Source: G963674665 sp964609625 (GTDB lineage Bacteria > Desulfobacterota > Desulfovibrionia > Desulfovibrionales > Desulfovibrionaceae). From it: a stretch of DNA of 20,074 nt. Each line of letters opens with the position of its first letter. Position 1 is the stretch's first letter. The position numbers were made by a program, and so were the translations under genes. The notes beneath the pieces are model-generated. The model saw only the letters and a program-made list of their open reading frames with translations. It was not told the origin of the DNA and ran no database searches. Location of the stretch: the NCBI GenBank assembly GCA_964609625.1, contig CAZSRS010000057.1, positions 1 to 20,074 on the forward strand. The letters run 5' to 3'. Below, in pieces: positions 7,290 through 15,046 of this stretch.

Positions 7290-8147
7290 CTACCCTTTGT
7301 AGATGATGGTGCCTACATGTTCCCCGGCCAAAGCCTTGGCGATGTGTTCGGGGTGGTTCAGGGCGTCGATGATCTGCAACTCGCTTATGCACTTGGCATT
7401 CTGCAACATGGCTAAAATCGGGCGTTCGACGATCAGATCATCCAGATCCAACGCCAGAAGCTCGCTGGACGATATTCGATCGAAATATTTCAATTTATTG
7501 CGATCCGCTGCCGCGACTTTTTTCGGGTCCTTTTCAAAAAGCCCTTGCTCGTCCTTCAGAAAAATCAAGGAACGCGCTCCGATGTTTTCCGCAAGCAGAA
7601 AAGCGCCGCAATCGGTGCGATGGGGAGGGATCGAGCCGAACTCTGCTGGATGCTCGAAGAATCCGTAGGGTGGGATTCCGTAGGTAATGGGCAGATAACC
7701 AAGGCGGCAGAACATGGTCAGCTGTTCCAGGTTGTCGCCGTGTCCGATCTTTACCCCACCGTGCTTGGCCAACAATACTGAAAGCATTTCGGCGTTCTGC
7801 CAGGAGACCTTGTCGCCCAGCTTGGAAAGCACGCCAGTGGGCATGCCCAGATCCACGCCGATGCTGTAGACGTGACGGGCTCGCGTTCCGCCCCCAGTCA
7901 TGATGAGAATCTTGTATTCATCCTTGAGTCGGACCAATGCATCGAGGATTGGAAACAGCGCTTTTCCCCCCCTGTCGATGATGCTCTGCCCGCCGATCTT
8001 GAGTACGTTGATCTCGGGCTGCATGCGAAAATAATCCTTTGATTCTGTTTGCTTTAAGAACTCCTTGCTTACCAGCGATTCCCCCATGAGGGGCGTTTCA
8101 ATATGCAACCTCCCAGAGTCAGATTCTTCCTTGATCAGTTTTGCCAT
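7290..8147 (-). CDS. mosB: Molybdenum/tungsten storage protein subunit (MosB-like, amino-acid-kinase fold)
   Basis: A 285-residue protein of the UMP-kinase-like amino acid kinase family that, in Azotobacter vinelandii (MosA/MosB), forms a cage which uses ATP to pack polyoxomolybdate or -tungstate clusters. Visible motifs are LKIGGQSIIDRGGKA (49-63), TGGGTRARHVYSIGVDLG (84-101), GIPPYGFFEHP (157-167), IPPHRTDCGAFLLAE (173-187), KDEQGLFEKDPK (198-209) and the C-terminal AGEHVGTII. These track MosB more closely than MosA (KIGGQS-IDRG, TRARH-YSI, KDE-GL). Only one subunit gene is visible; the Azotobacter protein is an alpha3-beta3 complex, so this one may be homo-oligomeric or have a partner elsewhere. 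GGAG eight bases before the ATG supports the start. It lies 58 bases behind a small membrane protein gene and diverges from the MOT1 permease: storage beside uptake. Confidence 0.9.
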   Translation of the reverse strand: MAKLIKEESDSGRLHIETPLMGESLVSKEFLKQTESKDYFRMQPEINVLKIGGQSIIDRGGKALFPILDALVRLKDEYKILIMTGGGTRARHVYSIGVDLGMPTGVLSKLGDKVSWQNAEMLSVLLAKHGGVKIGHGDNLEQLTMFCRLGYLPITYGIPPYGFFEHPAEFGSIPPHRTDCGAFLLAENIGARSLIFLKDEQGLFEKDPKKVAAADRNKLKYFDRISSSELLALDLDDLIVERPILAMLQNAKCISELQIIDALNHPEHIAKALAGEHVGTIIYKG

Positions 8148-8205
8148 GAATCAATCTCCATTGCTGTTGTAGTGTGCAGTTCATGCCCAACAGAAGAATC
8201 AAAAG

Positions 8206-8502
8206 TCAAAGACGCATACGTTTATGAATGCGCAACGCAAGCCAACCAAGACATGCGCCGCATAAGCTCAGCAGCGTTCCAAAAAATACATCCGCGGGTA
8301 AATAACTCATTCCCACGGCGAGGAGCAAGAGGGAGCCCGTGCCACATAACGCCTCGAACCTTGGCAAGGTCTCTCTTGGGCTTTCCTGGTTTCCGAAATG
8401 CAGGTAAGGTAAAAAGTCGCTGGATGAGCGCCCGAGGGTAGAGTCGAGCAGCACTCCCAGGGCGAGAACAAGGACGAGGAGGAACACCTCGGCAATACCC
8501 AT
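8206..8502 (-). CDS. Small membrane protein of unknown function (98 aa) upstream of the Mo storage gene
   Basis: Family not recognised. The protein has three hydrophobic segments: residues 4-19 (AEVFLLVLVLALGVLL), about 51-68 and about 72-91, ending in a basic tail (RIHKRMRL), so the C-terminus is likely cytoplasmic. The ATG at 8502 is chosen because AAGGGGA stands about 6 bases upstream; the longer frame from 8541 has no ribosome site. It is the first gene of an apparent operon with the Mo storage protein and has a good promoter at 8544-8572. Its job may relate to oxyanion traffic, but nothing in the sequence proves that. Confidence 0.6.
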   Translation of the reverse strand: MGIAEVFLLVLVLALGVLLDSTLGRSSSDFLPYLHFGNQESPRETLPRFEALCGTGSLLLLAVGMSYLPADVFFGTLLSLCGACLGWLALRIHKRMRL

Positions 8503-8543
8503 AGCTGTCCCCTTGTGTTTTGACGAATTCCGTGTGTACATGC

Positions 8544-8572
8544 ATTTTAGCTGATCGTTCCTGGTTGGTCAA
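8544..8572 (-). promoter_or_regulatory. Sigma70-type promoter for the small membrane protein / Mo storage operon
   Basis: Read on the minus strand: TTGACC (8572-8567), a 17-base spacer and TAAAAT (8549-8544), about 40 bases before the ATG at 8502. This is the best promoter match in the divergent region shared with the MOT1 gene. Confidence 0.55.
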
Positions 8573-8657
8573 TCTTGGCGCATTTCTCACGAATATGGTG
8601 GAAAAGATACCAATAGTGACTAGAAACGCCCCTTGCGCGTCTGTTGGAGGAAAGAAC

Positions 8658-9842
8658 ATGTCATATCGCTTCACACGCATGGAACTGGCCGGGGCACTGG
8701 GGAATCTCGGGACCATCCTGCCCATCGCCGTTGCCCTCATTACAGTGAACCACCTCAATCCACAGGGAGTGTTCCTCTGCCTGGGGCTCTACACCATTGT
8801 GTCGGGAATCTATTTCAGGGTGACAACCCCGGTGGAACCCATGAAGGTCATTAGTGCCTATGCCATTGCCCGCAGCCTGCCCCAGGAGCAGGTCATGGCC
8901 GCGGGACTGATCATCGGTGCGGTACTGCTGGTTATCGGCCTTTCCGGGGCCATGTGCCGCCTCGCCAAGTATGTGCCCAAGCCCGCCATCCGCGGAGTCC
9001 AGCTTTCAACGGGCATCTTGCTCATGGCCCAAGGGGTGCGCTTCGTGTTGGGGACTTCCTCGCTCCAGACCCAGGCCGCGGCTGGAGAACCCTATTTGAT
9101 GATCCAGGCCTTGGGGCCGCTCCCTCTGAACTGGCTGTTGGGCGGACTGGCCTTTGTGTCAGTCATGTTTCTATTGCACAGTCGGCGTTTTCCAGCAGCC
9201 TTGGCTGTGGTCTTGGCGGGAGTTTTGGTGGGAATTTTTCTGGGGCAGGACTTCGGAACAGCCTGGGGAGCCCAATTTCCAGTTCTGATGCCCTTTGCGT
9301 TCCCTGAATGGGCATCCCTTGTCACTGCGGGAGTGGTCCTGGTCCTGCCCCAACTGCCCATGACTTTGGGCAATGCCGTGATTGCCAACACCGACCTGGC
9401 CAAGGAGTATTTCGGCGAGCAGGCCACGCGTACAACAAACAAAGCCCTCTGCGTGAGCATGGGGCTGGCCAACGTCGGTGCGTTTTTCCTCGGAGGCATG
9501 GCCATGTGCCACGGTGCCGGGGGTCTGGCCGCGCACTACCGCTTCGGCGCTCGTACCGCCGGGGCCAACATCATGATTGGGGGGTTGTTCGCGGCCTTGG
9601 CCCTGCTCCTTGGCAACGGGGTACTGGAAGTGGTCCGGCTCATCCCCCTCTCCGTGCTCGGAGTCCTGCTGCTTTTTGCCGGCGCCCAACTGGCCATGAC
9701 CATCGGTGATATGCGCGAGCGAAAAGATCTGTTCGTGCCCCTGTTGATCCTGGGCATCACCCTGGCTGCGAACTTGGCCTTGGGATTCATCATCGGCTTG
9801 GTCATTTGCTGGTTGCTTCAACAGGAGCGATTCAGCGTATAG
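8658..9842 (+). CDS. MOT1-family molybdate transporter (SulP-related permease)
   Basis: A 394-residue polytopic membrane protein. It shows the two hallmark regions of the MOT1 family: GNLGTILPIAVAL followed by TPVEPMKVISAYAIA (57-71; the family has P-x-Q/E-PMK-I-A), and later LPQLPMTLGNAVIAN with MCHGAGGLAAHYRFG from residue 283. The remainder is a series of about ten hydrophobic helices, without the STAS domain of classic sulfate transporters, as expected for MOT1. It would import molybdate, possibly tungstate. The start at 8658 has a perfect GGAGG seven bases before the ATG; the open frame from 8520 covers the promoter region and is rejected. It diverges from the Mo storage operon and is followed by an intrinsic terminator. 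Confidence 0.92.
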   Translation: MSYRFTRMELAGALGNLGTILPIAVALITVNHLNPQGVFLCLGLYTIVSGIYFRVTTPVEPMKVISAYAIARSLPQEQVMAAGLIIGAVLLVIGLSGAMCRLAKYVPKPAIRGVQLSTGILLMAQGVRFVLGTSSLQTQAAAGEPYLMIQALGPLPLNWLLGGLAFVSVMFLLHSRRFPAALAVVLAGVLVGIFLGQDFGTAWGAQFPVLMPFAFPEWASLVTAGVVLVLPQLPMTLGNAVIANTDLAKEYFGEQATRTTNKALCVSMGLANVGAFFLGGMAMCHGAGGLAAHYRFGARTAGANIMIGGLFAALALLLGNGVLEVVRLIPLSVLGVLLLFAGAQLAMTIGDMRERKDLFVPLLILGITLAANLALGFIIGLVICWLLQQERFSV

Positions 9843-9877
9843 GAAACGGCCCTTTTCACCGCTTACTCCTGAATTTC

Positions 9878-9910
9878 GGCACTGCCCCCAGATCATCCGG
9901 GAGCAGTGCC
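9878..9910 (+). terminator. Rho-independent terminator of the MOT1 permease gene
   Basis: GGCACTGC (9878-9885) pairs with GCAGTGCC (9903-9910), with a further CCC/GGG pairing inside, 35 bases after the stop codon, followed by TTTCT. Confidence 0.7.
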
Positions 9911-10219
9911 TTTCTAATCGGCCTGCCAAGCCGAACCCCGGCAGTCTCTTGCGCTCCAGGCGTGTGCTCTGCGCCAGACTCGCCTGCATCGGCTCTTCGC
10001 TTTGAGTGGCCCCGGCTAGGAGGGATCTACTCATTATTATTCGACGAGACCTGCTTTCTTGCCGAGCAGCGCATGCCTTCGCCCGATATATAGATATATT
10101 AAATCAAACATATTGACAAAATCTATCGCTGCTCACAAACACTGGAGGTAAATGCGCCAAGCCGACGGTCGGCACCATGCGCAGTGCATTCTTCACACCT
10201 ACAACCAGTGGAGGCAATC
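9911..10219 (+). promoter_or_regulatory. fdhA upstream region: AT-rich dyads, TTGACA element, small leader ORF
   Basis: This stretch, with the terminator before it, is the longest gene-free gap. The first 160 bases show nothing recognisable. At 10085-10100 lies CGATATATAGATATAT, two TATAT half sites in dyad arrangement that resemble the TATAT-type arms of ModE operators but with a much shorter spacer. At 10103-10117 there is an inverted repeat ATCAA-ACATA-TTGAC, whose right arm overlaps TTGACA (10113-10118), a possible -35 box without a clear -10. Further on, GCCGACGGTCGGC (10160-10172) is a perfect palindrome inside a short leader ORF. The set suggests a regulated fdhA promoter; the regulator is not shown by the sequence. 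Confidence 0.45.
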
Positions 10220-10253
10220 ATGGAATTGTCACGTCGAGGGTTCCTCAAGGTGA
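10152..10253 (+). CDS. Possible 33-codon leader ORF overlapping the fdhA start
   Basis: The ATG at 10152 follows GGAGG (10144-10148) with a three-base gap, a very good ribosome site, and opens a 33-codon frame (MRQADGRHHAQCILHTYN...) that ends at 10253, 34 bases inside fdhA in another frame. It has no similarity I recognise. Translation of it would carry ribosomes across the fdhA ribosome site, so it could control fdhA by coupling or attenuation. It could also be chance. Confidence 0.3.
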   Translation: MRQADGRHHAQCILHTYNQWRQSWNCHVEGSSR

Positions 10254-13200
10254 CCAGCGCGGGAGTCACCGGCCTGGCTCTCAGTCAACTGGGCTTCAAT
10301 CTCGGCCCGGCCAAGGTCCATGCGGCAGGCATCAAGATTGAAGGGACCAAGGAGGTCATTTCCATTTGTCCGTTTTGCTCCTGCGGATGCAATGTCGTTG
10401 TGCATGTCAAGGACGGAAAGATCATCAACATCGAGGGCGATCCCGACTTCCCCATCAGTGGCGGCGGATTGTGCTCCAAGGGAGCTTCGCTGAAATCCTT
10501 GCACAACAGCCCTGCCCGACTGACAAAGCCGTTGTACCGCGCTCCGGGCAGCGACAAGTGGGAAGAAAAGGACTGGGACTGGATGATGGAGCAAATCGCC
10601 CGTCGCATCAAGGACCAACGCGACAAGGACTTCAAGGTGACAAACGTCGCTGGGCAGCCTGTCAATCGCCTGGACAGCGTGTTCCACCTTGGTTCCTCGC
10701 AGGTGACCAACGAAGAGGCGGCGGTACTGCATCAGATGATCCGTGCCTTCGGCATCGTCCATTTTGACCATCAGGCGCGCATCTGCCACAGTCCTTCGGT
10801 TCCGGCCCTGGCCGAATGCTTTGGCCGTGGCGCGATGACCAACCACTATAACGATATCGCCAACGCTGACGCTATCCTGATCATGGGCAGCAACGCGGCG
10901 GAACATCACCCCATGTCCTTCAAATGGTGCCTCGAAGCCAAACAGAAGGGCGCCGTGGTCATGCATGTGGACCCGAAATTCTCTCGCACATCGGCCCGCT
11001 GCAACTTCCACGTGCCGATCCGCCCCGGAACGGATATCGCCTTTTTAGGGGGGATGGTGAAGTACATCCTCGAAAACAAGAAGTATTTCGCCGACTATGT
11101 CGTCGACTACACCAACGCCTCATTTATGGTCGGAGAAGAATACTCCTTCAAAGAAGGTATGTTCTCCGGCTTTGACGCGGAAAAGGGCAAGTATGACAAG
11201 AAAGCCTGGGCCTTTGAAAAGGACGAAAAGGGCATGGTCAAGCGCGACAAAACGCTCAAGCACCCCCGCTGCGTCATCAACATCATGCGCGACCATTACG
11301 ACCGCTATACTCTGGACCGAGTCTCCAGCGTGACGGGCGTATCCAAGGAAGACCTGCTCAAGGTTTATGAAATCTTCTCCGCGACAGGCACTCCCAAAAA
11401 GGCTGGCACCGTCCTCTATGCCCTGGGCTGGACCCAACACAGCGTGGGCGTGCAGAATATCCGCCTCTCTGGCCTGGTGCAACAACTCCTGGGCAACATC
11501 GGCATCGCGGGGGGCGGTATTAACGCCATGCGCGGTGAACCCAACGTCCAGGGGACCACGGACCACGCCCTCCTGTACGGTTACCTTCCCGGCTACCACA
11601 GCACGCCGACATCAAACTTCCAGAAGCTGGACGACTACCTGAAGGCCTATACCCCGAGCACGGCCGATCCTATGAGCGTCAATTGGTGGGGTAATCGACC
11701 CAAGTACGTCGTCAGCTTGCTCAAATCCTGGTACGGCGACAACGCCACCAAGGAAAATGATTACTGCTTCAACTACGTGCCCAAGATGGAACCGGGTGAG
11801 GATTACTCGCACATGTACATATTTGACCGCATGTACAAGGACGAAATCAAGGGCGGGCTCTGCTTCGGGCACAACCCCTGCCAGAGCGTGCCGAACAGCA
11901 ACAAGGTCCGCAAGGCCTGGGACAAGCTCGACTGGCTGGTCATGGGCGAAGTGTTTCACAACGAGAGCACGGACAACTGGCGCCGTCCAGGAGTGGACCC
12001 CAAGACTGTTAAGACCGAAGTCTTCCTGCTTCCGTCGGCCTATCGAGCTGAGAAGGACGGCACCATCTCCAATTCAGGACGCTGGCAGATGTGGCACTAC
12101 AAGGCTGTTGAACCCCTGGGGCAGAGCCGGGACATGGGCACGATCTTTGTCGAGATGATGAACCGCGTGCGCGCACTCTATGCCAAGGAAGGAGGGGCGT
12201 TTCCAGACCCCATAACCAAGGCGGATTATCCTGAAAAATTCGACGCCGAGACCATCACCAAGCGCATCAACGGTTTCTTCACCCGCGACACAGAGATCAA
12301 TGGCAAGCAGTACAAGAAAGGTCAGCTCGTGCCAGGCTTCCCGAGTCTCCAGAGCGACGGATCCACTACCAGCATGTGCTGGTTGTACTGCGGCGGCTAT
12401 ACGGAAGACGGCGGCAATCTCTCCAAACGGCGTGACCTGAGCCAGACCCCCATGCAGGCCAAGATCGGCCTTTATCCAGGGTTTTCCTGGGCCTGGCCCA
12501 TGAATCGGCGCATCCTCTACAACCGTGCATCCGTGGACAAGAATGGCGTACCCTACAATCCGGACAAGACCGTCATCGCCTGGAAAGACGGCAAGTGGGT
12601 CGGGGATGTGCCGGACGGCGGCTATCCGCCCATGGCCCAGGAAGGCGGTAAATACCCCTTCATCATGACCACGGAGGGACACTCCCAACTCTTCGGCCCT
12701 GGCCGGGAGGACGGACCATTCCCGGAACACTATGAGCCGGCCGAGACGCCGCTGACAGAGAACCCCTTCTCCAAGCAAATGCACAATCCGGTCATGAAGA
12801 TCATCAAGAGCGACATGGATCAACTGGCCGAGCACGGCGATCCGCGCTTTCCCATAGTGCTGACCACATACAGCTTGGTGGATCACTGGTGCTCCGGCTC
12901 GGAGACTCGCAACGCGGTGCCTCTTCTCGAGGCGGAGCCACAGCAGTACATTGAGATGAGCCACGAACTCGCCAAGGAAAAGGGAATCAATAACGGCGAT
13001 GTGGTGATTGTGGAAAGTCTGCGCGGCAAGACCGAGGCCGTCGCCATGGTCACGGTGCGTGTCCAGCCCTTCAAGGTCATGGGCAAGACCTTGCACCTGG
13101 TGGGCATGCCGTTCTGTTTCGGTTGGTCCAAACCGAAGTGCGGTGATACGACAAATCGCGTCACGGTGTCCATCGGTGATCCCAACACGAGCATTCCGGA

Positions 13201-13255
13201 ATACAAGGCCTGTCTGGTCAATGTGTACAAGGCCGACAAGGTCACCGAACTCTAA
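10220..13255 (+). CDS. fdhA: Periplasmic formate dehydrogenase catalytic subunit FdhA (cysteine type)
   Basis: A 1011-residue molybdopterin oxidoreductase that oxidises formate or reduces CO2 with a Mo- or W-bis-MGD centre. The N-terminus LSRRGFLKVTSAGVTGLALS is a Tat signal (RR at 5-6), so the folded enzyme goes to the periplasm. The [4Fe-4S] site is C50-x2-C53-x3-C57-x27-C85. The metal ligand lies in QARICHSPSVPALAECFGRGAMTNH: residue 189 is Cys, codon TGC at 10784-10786, where most Desulfovibrio FdhA and E. coli FdnG have selenocysteine (TGA); the following His is kept. The C-terminal domain (MGKTLHLVGMPFCFGW, CGDTTNRVT) is complete. GGAGG five bases before the ATG sets the start. It is followed after 18 bases by fdhB. 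No cytochrome or membrane subunit is present, as in soluble FdhAB. Confidence 0.96.
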   Translation: MELSRRGFLKVTSAGVTGLALSQLGFNLGPAKVHAAGIKIEGTKEVISICPFCSCGCNVVVHVKDGKIINIEGDPDFPISGGGLCSKGASLKSLHNSPARLTKPLYRAPGSDKWEEKDWDWMMEQIARRIKDQRDKDFKVTNVAGQPVNRLDSVFHLGSSQVTNEEAAVLHQMIRAFGIVHFDHQARICHSPSVPALAECFGRGAMTNHYNDIANADAILIMGSNAAEHHPMSFKWCLEAKQKGAVVMHVDPKFSRTSARCNFHVPIRPGTDIAFLGGMVKYILENKKYFADYVVDYTNASFMVGEEYSFKEGMFSGFDAEKGKYDKKAWAFEKDEKGMVKRDKTLKHPRCVINIMRDHYDRYTLDRVSSVTGVSKEDLLKVYEIFSATGTPKKAGTVLYALGWTQHSVGVQNIRLSGLVQQLLGNIGIAGGGINAMRGEPNVQGTTDHALLYGYLPGYHSTPTSNFQKLDDYLKAYTPSTADPMSVNWWGNRPKYVVSLLKSWYGDNATKENDYCFNYVPKMEPGEDYSHMYIFDRMYKDEIKGGLCFGHNPCQSVPNSNKVRKAWDKLDWLVMGEVFHNESTDNWRRPGVDPKTVKTEVFLLPSAYRAEKDGTISNSGRWQMWHYKAVEPLGQSRDMGTIFVEMMNRVRALYAKEGGAFPDPITKADYPEKFDAETITKRINGFFTRDTEINGKQYKKGQLVPGFPSLQSDGSTTSMCWLYCGGYTEDGGNLSKRRDLSQTPMQAKIGLYPGFSWAWPMNRRILYNRASVDKNGVPYNPDKTVIAWKDGKWVGDVPDGGYPPMAQEGGKYPFIMTTEGHSQLFGPGREDGPFPEHYEPAETPLTENPFSKQMHNPVMKIIKSDMDQLAEHGDPRFPIVLTTYSLVDHWCSGSETRNAVPLLEAEPQQYIEMSHELAKEKGINNGDVVIVESLRGKTEAVAMVTVRVQPFKVMGKTLHLVGMPFCFGWSKPKCGDTTNRVTVSIGDPNTSIPEYKACLVNVYKADKVTEL

Positions 13256-13273
13256 GCCCACAAGGAGACGATA

Positions 13274-13999
13274 ATGTCAAAAGCTATATTCGTTGATACG
13301 TCACGTTGCACGGCTTGCCGAGGTTGTCAGGCAGGCTGCAAGGAGTGGAAGGAACTGCCCGCGGTGCCCACCAAACAGTGGGGCAGTCACCAGAATCCGC
13401 CCGACCTCAATCCCTACAACTTCAAGCTGGTGCGCTTCAGCGAGCACCTGACCGACGGCAAGGTAGCCTGGTACTTTTTCCCGGACCAATGCCGCCACTG
13501 TCTGGTGCCTCCGTGCAAGGACATGGCCAACATGGTCCTGGACGGAGCGGTGGCCCAGGATGAGGCTACCGGCGCTGTGCTGTTCACGGAAAAGACCAAG
13601 GAGCTGTCCGCGGAAGACTTCGAGGTGGTGCGTGAAGCATGTCCCTATAACATTCCGCGTAGGGACGAACAGACCGGGCGGATGGTCAAATGCGACATGT
13701 GTATCGACCGAATCCAAGCCGGCATGCAGCCCATGTGTGTGAAAAGCTGCGCCATGGGGGCCATGCATTTCGGCGATAGGGACAACATCCTGGCCATGGC
13801 CAAAAATAGACTCTCCTCGGTGCAAAAGGAGTTCCCCAAGGCCCGGATTCTCGATGCAGACTCCTTGTCGGTAATTTATCTCGTGCTCGATGACCCTGCC
13901 ATGTACCATGATACCGCAGTGGCCAAGGCTCCTACGCCTCTCAATCGTGCGGAATTCCTGGCAAAACTGAGCAGGCCCTTGCGCACCATCCTGGGCTGA
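13274..13999 (+). CDS. fdhB: Formate dehydrogenase iron-sulfur subunit FdhB
   Basis: A 241-residue electron-transfer subunit. Twelve cysteines are arranged for three [4Fe-4S] clusters: C12/C15/C18/C22, C73/C76/C81/C123 (CRHCLVPPC with ACPYNIP) and C140/C143/C155/C159 (CDMC with CVKSC). It has no signal peptide and is expected to cross the membrane with FdhA through the Tat pathway. Electrons from FdhA would be passed to periplasmic c-type cytochromes. AAGGAG lies eight bases before the ATG. It is in an operon with fdhA (18-base gap). Confidence 0.96.
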   Translation: MSKAIFVDTSRCTACRGCQAGCKEWKELPAVPTKQWGSHQNPPDLNPYNFKLVRFSEHLTDGKVAWYFFPDQCRHCLVPPCKDMANMVLDGAVAQDEATGAVLFTEKTKELSAEDFEVVREACPYNIPRRDEQTGRMVKCDMCIDRIQAGMQPMCVKSCAMGAMHFGDRDNILAMAKNRLSSVQKEFPKARILDADSLSVIYLVLDDPAMYHDTAVAKAPTPLNRAEFLAKLSRPLRTILG

Positions 14000-14014
14000 T
14001 CCATCCAGTAACAC

Positions 14015-14038
14015 GGCCCGCCGGGTTTCCGGCGGGCC
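14015..14038 (+). other. 10-bp hairpin between fdhB and fdhE
   Basis: GGCCCGCCGG (14015-14024) and CCGGCGGGCC (14029-14038) pair perfectly around GTTT, 16 bases after the fdhB stop codon. No T-run follows and the fdhE ribosome site comes six bases later, so it is more likely a partial terminator or mRNA-stabilising stem that keeps the chaperone below the enzyme level. Confidence 0.6.
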
Positions 14039-14056
14039 ATATCACAAGGAGTAGAC

Positions 14057-14983
14057 ATGACCTCCACCGGAAGTAAGAGCAGGGAGGCATATTTGAGTGA
14101 GTTGGCTGGGCGCCGCACACCGTATCGGGAGATCATCGACCGCTTCGGGTTGGTTCTTTCCCGCCAGGCGGACTTGCGAAGCGAATTGCCCATGGCGGAT
14201 GACACGGCCCCGCGGGTTGACGAGGAGCGTTTCCTGAGTGGAGCCCCCCTGGTCAGCTTTGTGCCTGCCCTTGCTTTCAAGCCAGCCTTCCTTCAGGCAG
14301 CTTCGCGTATCTGGCCAGTGCTCGGTGATGTTTTCCCGCCCCTGGTCGAGAGTCTTTCCGGGCTGAGCAGTATGCTCGAGGAGGACGAAGAATGGGTGGA
14401 GTTGTGCCTGCGAGCCGTTGTCCATGGCGAGGCCGACGCATTGGACATGGCAGCGGCCAAATCCGACGTGACTCCCGCGTTCCTGCTCATGGCGTTGCGT
14501 GCGGCCTACGGTCCGTGCATCGCGGCGCGGAAGGACTCTCTGCTCGCTCGGGTGCAGGCTGCATTGTGGCGTAAACCCCATTGCCCTGTCTGCGGCTCGG
14601 ATGCGGATCTGGGGGTCTTGGAATGCCATCCCGCACCGTCCGACTATCTAATCTCTAAAAGTGGTGAAGTCTGGCATCATTGCCCGGTCTGCACCCATCG
14701 GTGGCGCTTCGTGCGCTTGATTTGTCCGGGCTGCGGCAACCAGGATCACAAGTCCTTGACCAGATTTTCTTCCCCCGACAGCCTTTTTGAGCACTTTCAG
14801 GCCTGTGAAAAATGCCTCCAATATCTGCCCGGTCTGGATCTGACGGAAAACAGTCGGTACGTCGATCATGATCTGGCTGCATTGGGGCTGGTCCATCTCG
14901 ACGCAGTGGCGCAAAGCCGCGGTTATGTTCCCTTGTCCCCGGCCCCATGGACGGCCCTGGCTTTCGAGGCTGCATCCCGATAG
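14057..14983 (+). CDS. fdhE: Formate dehydrogenase accessory protein FdhE
   Basis: A 308-residue cytoplasmic maturation factor needed for active formate dehydrogenase; E. coli FdhE is a rubredoxin-like protein that binds the catalytic subunit and its Tat signal. Four CxxC pairs are visible: C176/C179 (CPVCGS), C209/C212 (CPVCTHRWRF), C223/C226 (CPGCGNQ) and C250/C253 (CEKC). The HRWRF after the second pair and the LGLVHLD-type C-terminus are typical. AAGGAG lies 8 bases before the ATG. It is the last gene of fdhABE, converging on a transposase-like gene 63 bases away. Confidence 0.93.
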   Translation: MTSTGSKSREAYLSELAGRRTPYREIIDRFGLVLSRQADLRSELPMADDTAPRVDEERFLSGAPLVSFVPALAFKPAFLQAASRIWPVLGDVFPPLVESLSGLSSMLEEDEEWVELCLRAVVHGEADALDMAAAKSDVTPAFLLMALRAAYGPCIAARKDSLLARVQAALWRKPHCPVCGSDADLGVLECHPAPSDYLISKSGEVWHHCPVCTHRWRFVRLICPGCGNQDHKSLTRFSSPDSLFEHFQACEKCLQYLPGLDLTENSRYVDHDLAALGLVHLDAVAQSRGYVPLSPAPWTALAFEAASR

Positions 14984-15046
14984 TCTCCTCTCCTCCCTCC
15001 TGAGGGCCGTCTGCGGAATGAGCATCCGTTGGCGGCCCTGTTCGTT

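Noticed and set aside
8520..8657. Upstream extension of the MOT1 permease
   Set aside because: The extension overlaps the divergent promoter, lacks a ribosome site, and the ATG at 8658 has a perfect GGAGG and a family-like N-terminus.
10784..10786. Selenocysteine codon in fdhA
   Set aside because: The codon is TGC, and no in-frame TGA occurs in fdhA.
12074..13261. Minus-strand open frame of 395 codons opposite the end of fdhA
   Set aside because: Antisense of a certain fdhA coding region, a common effect of GC-rich codon usage; no ribosome site or domain.
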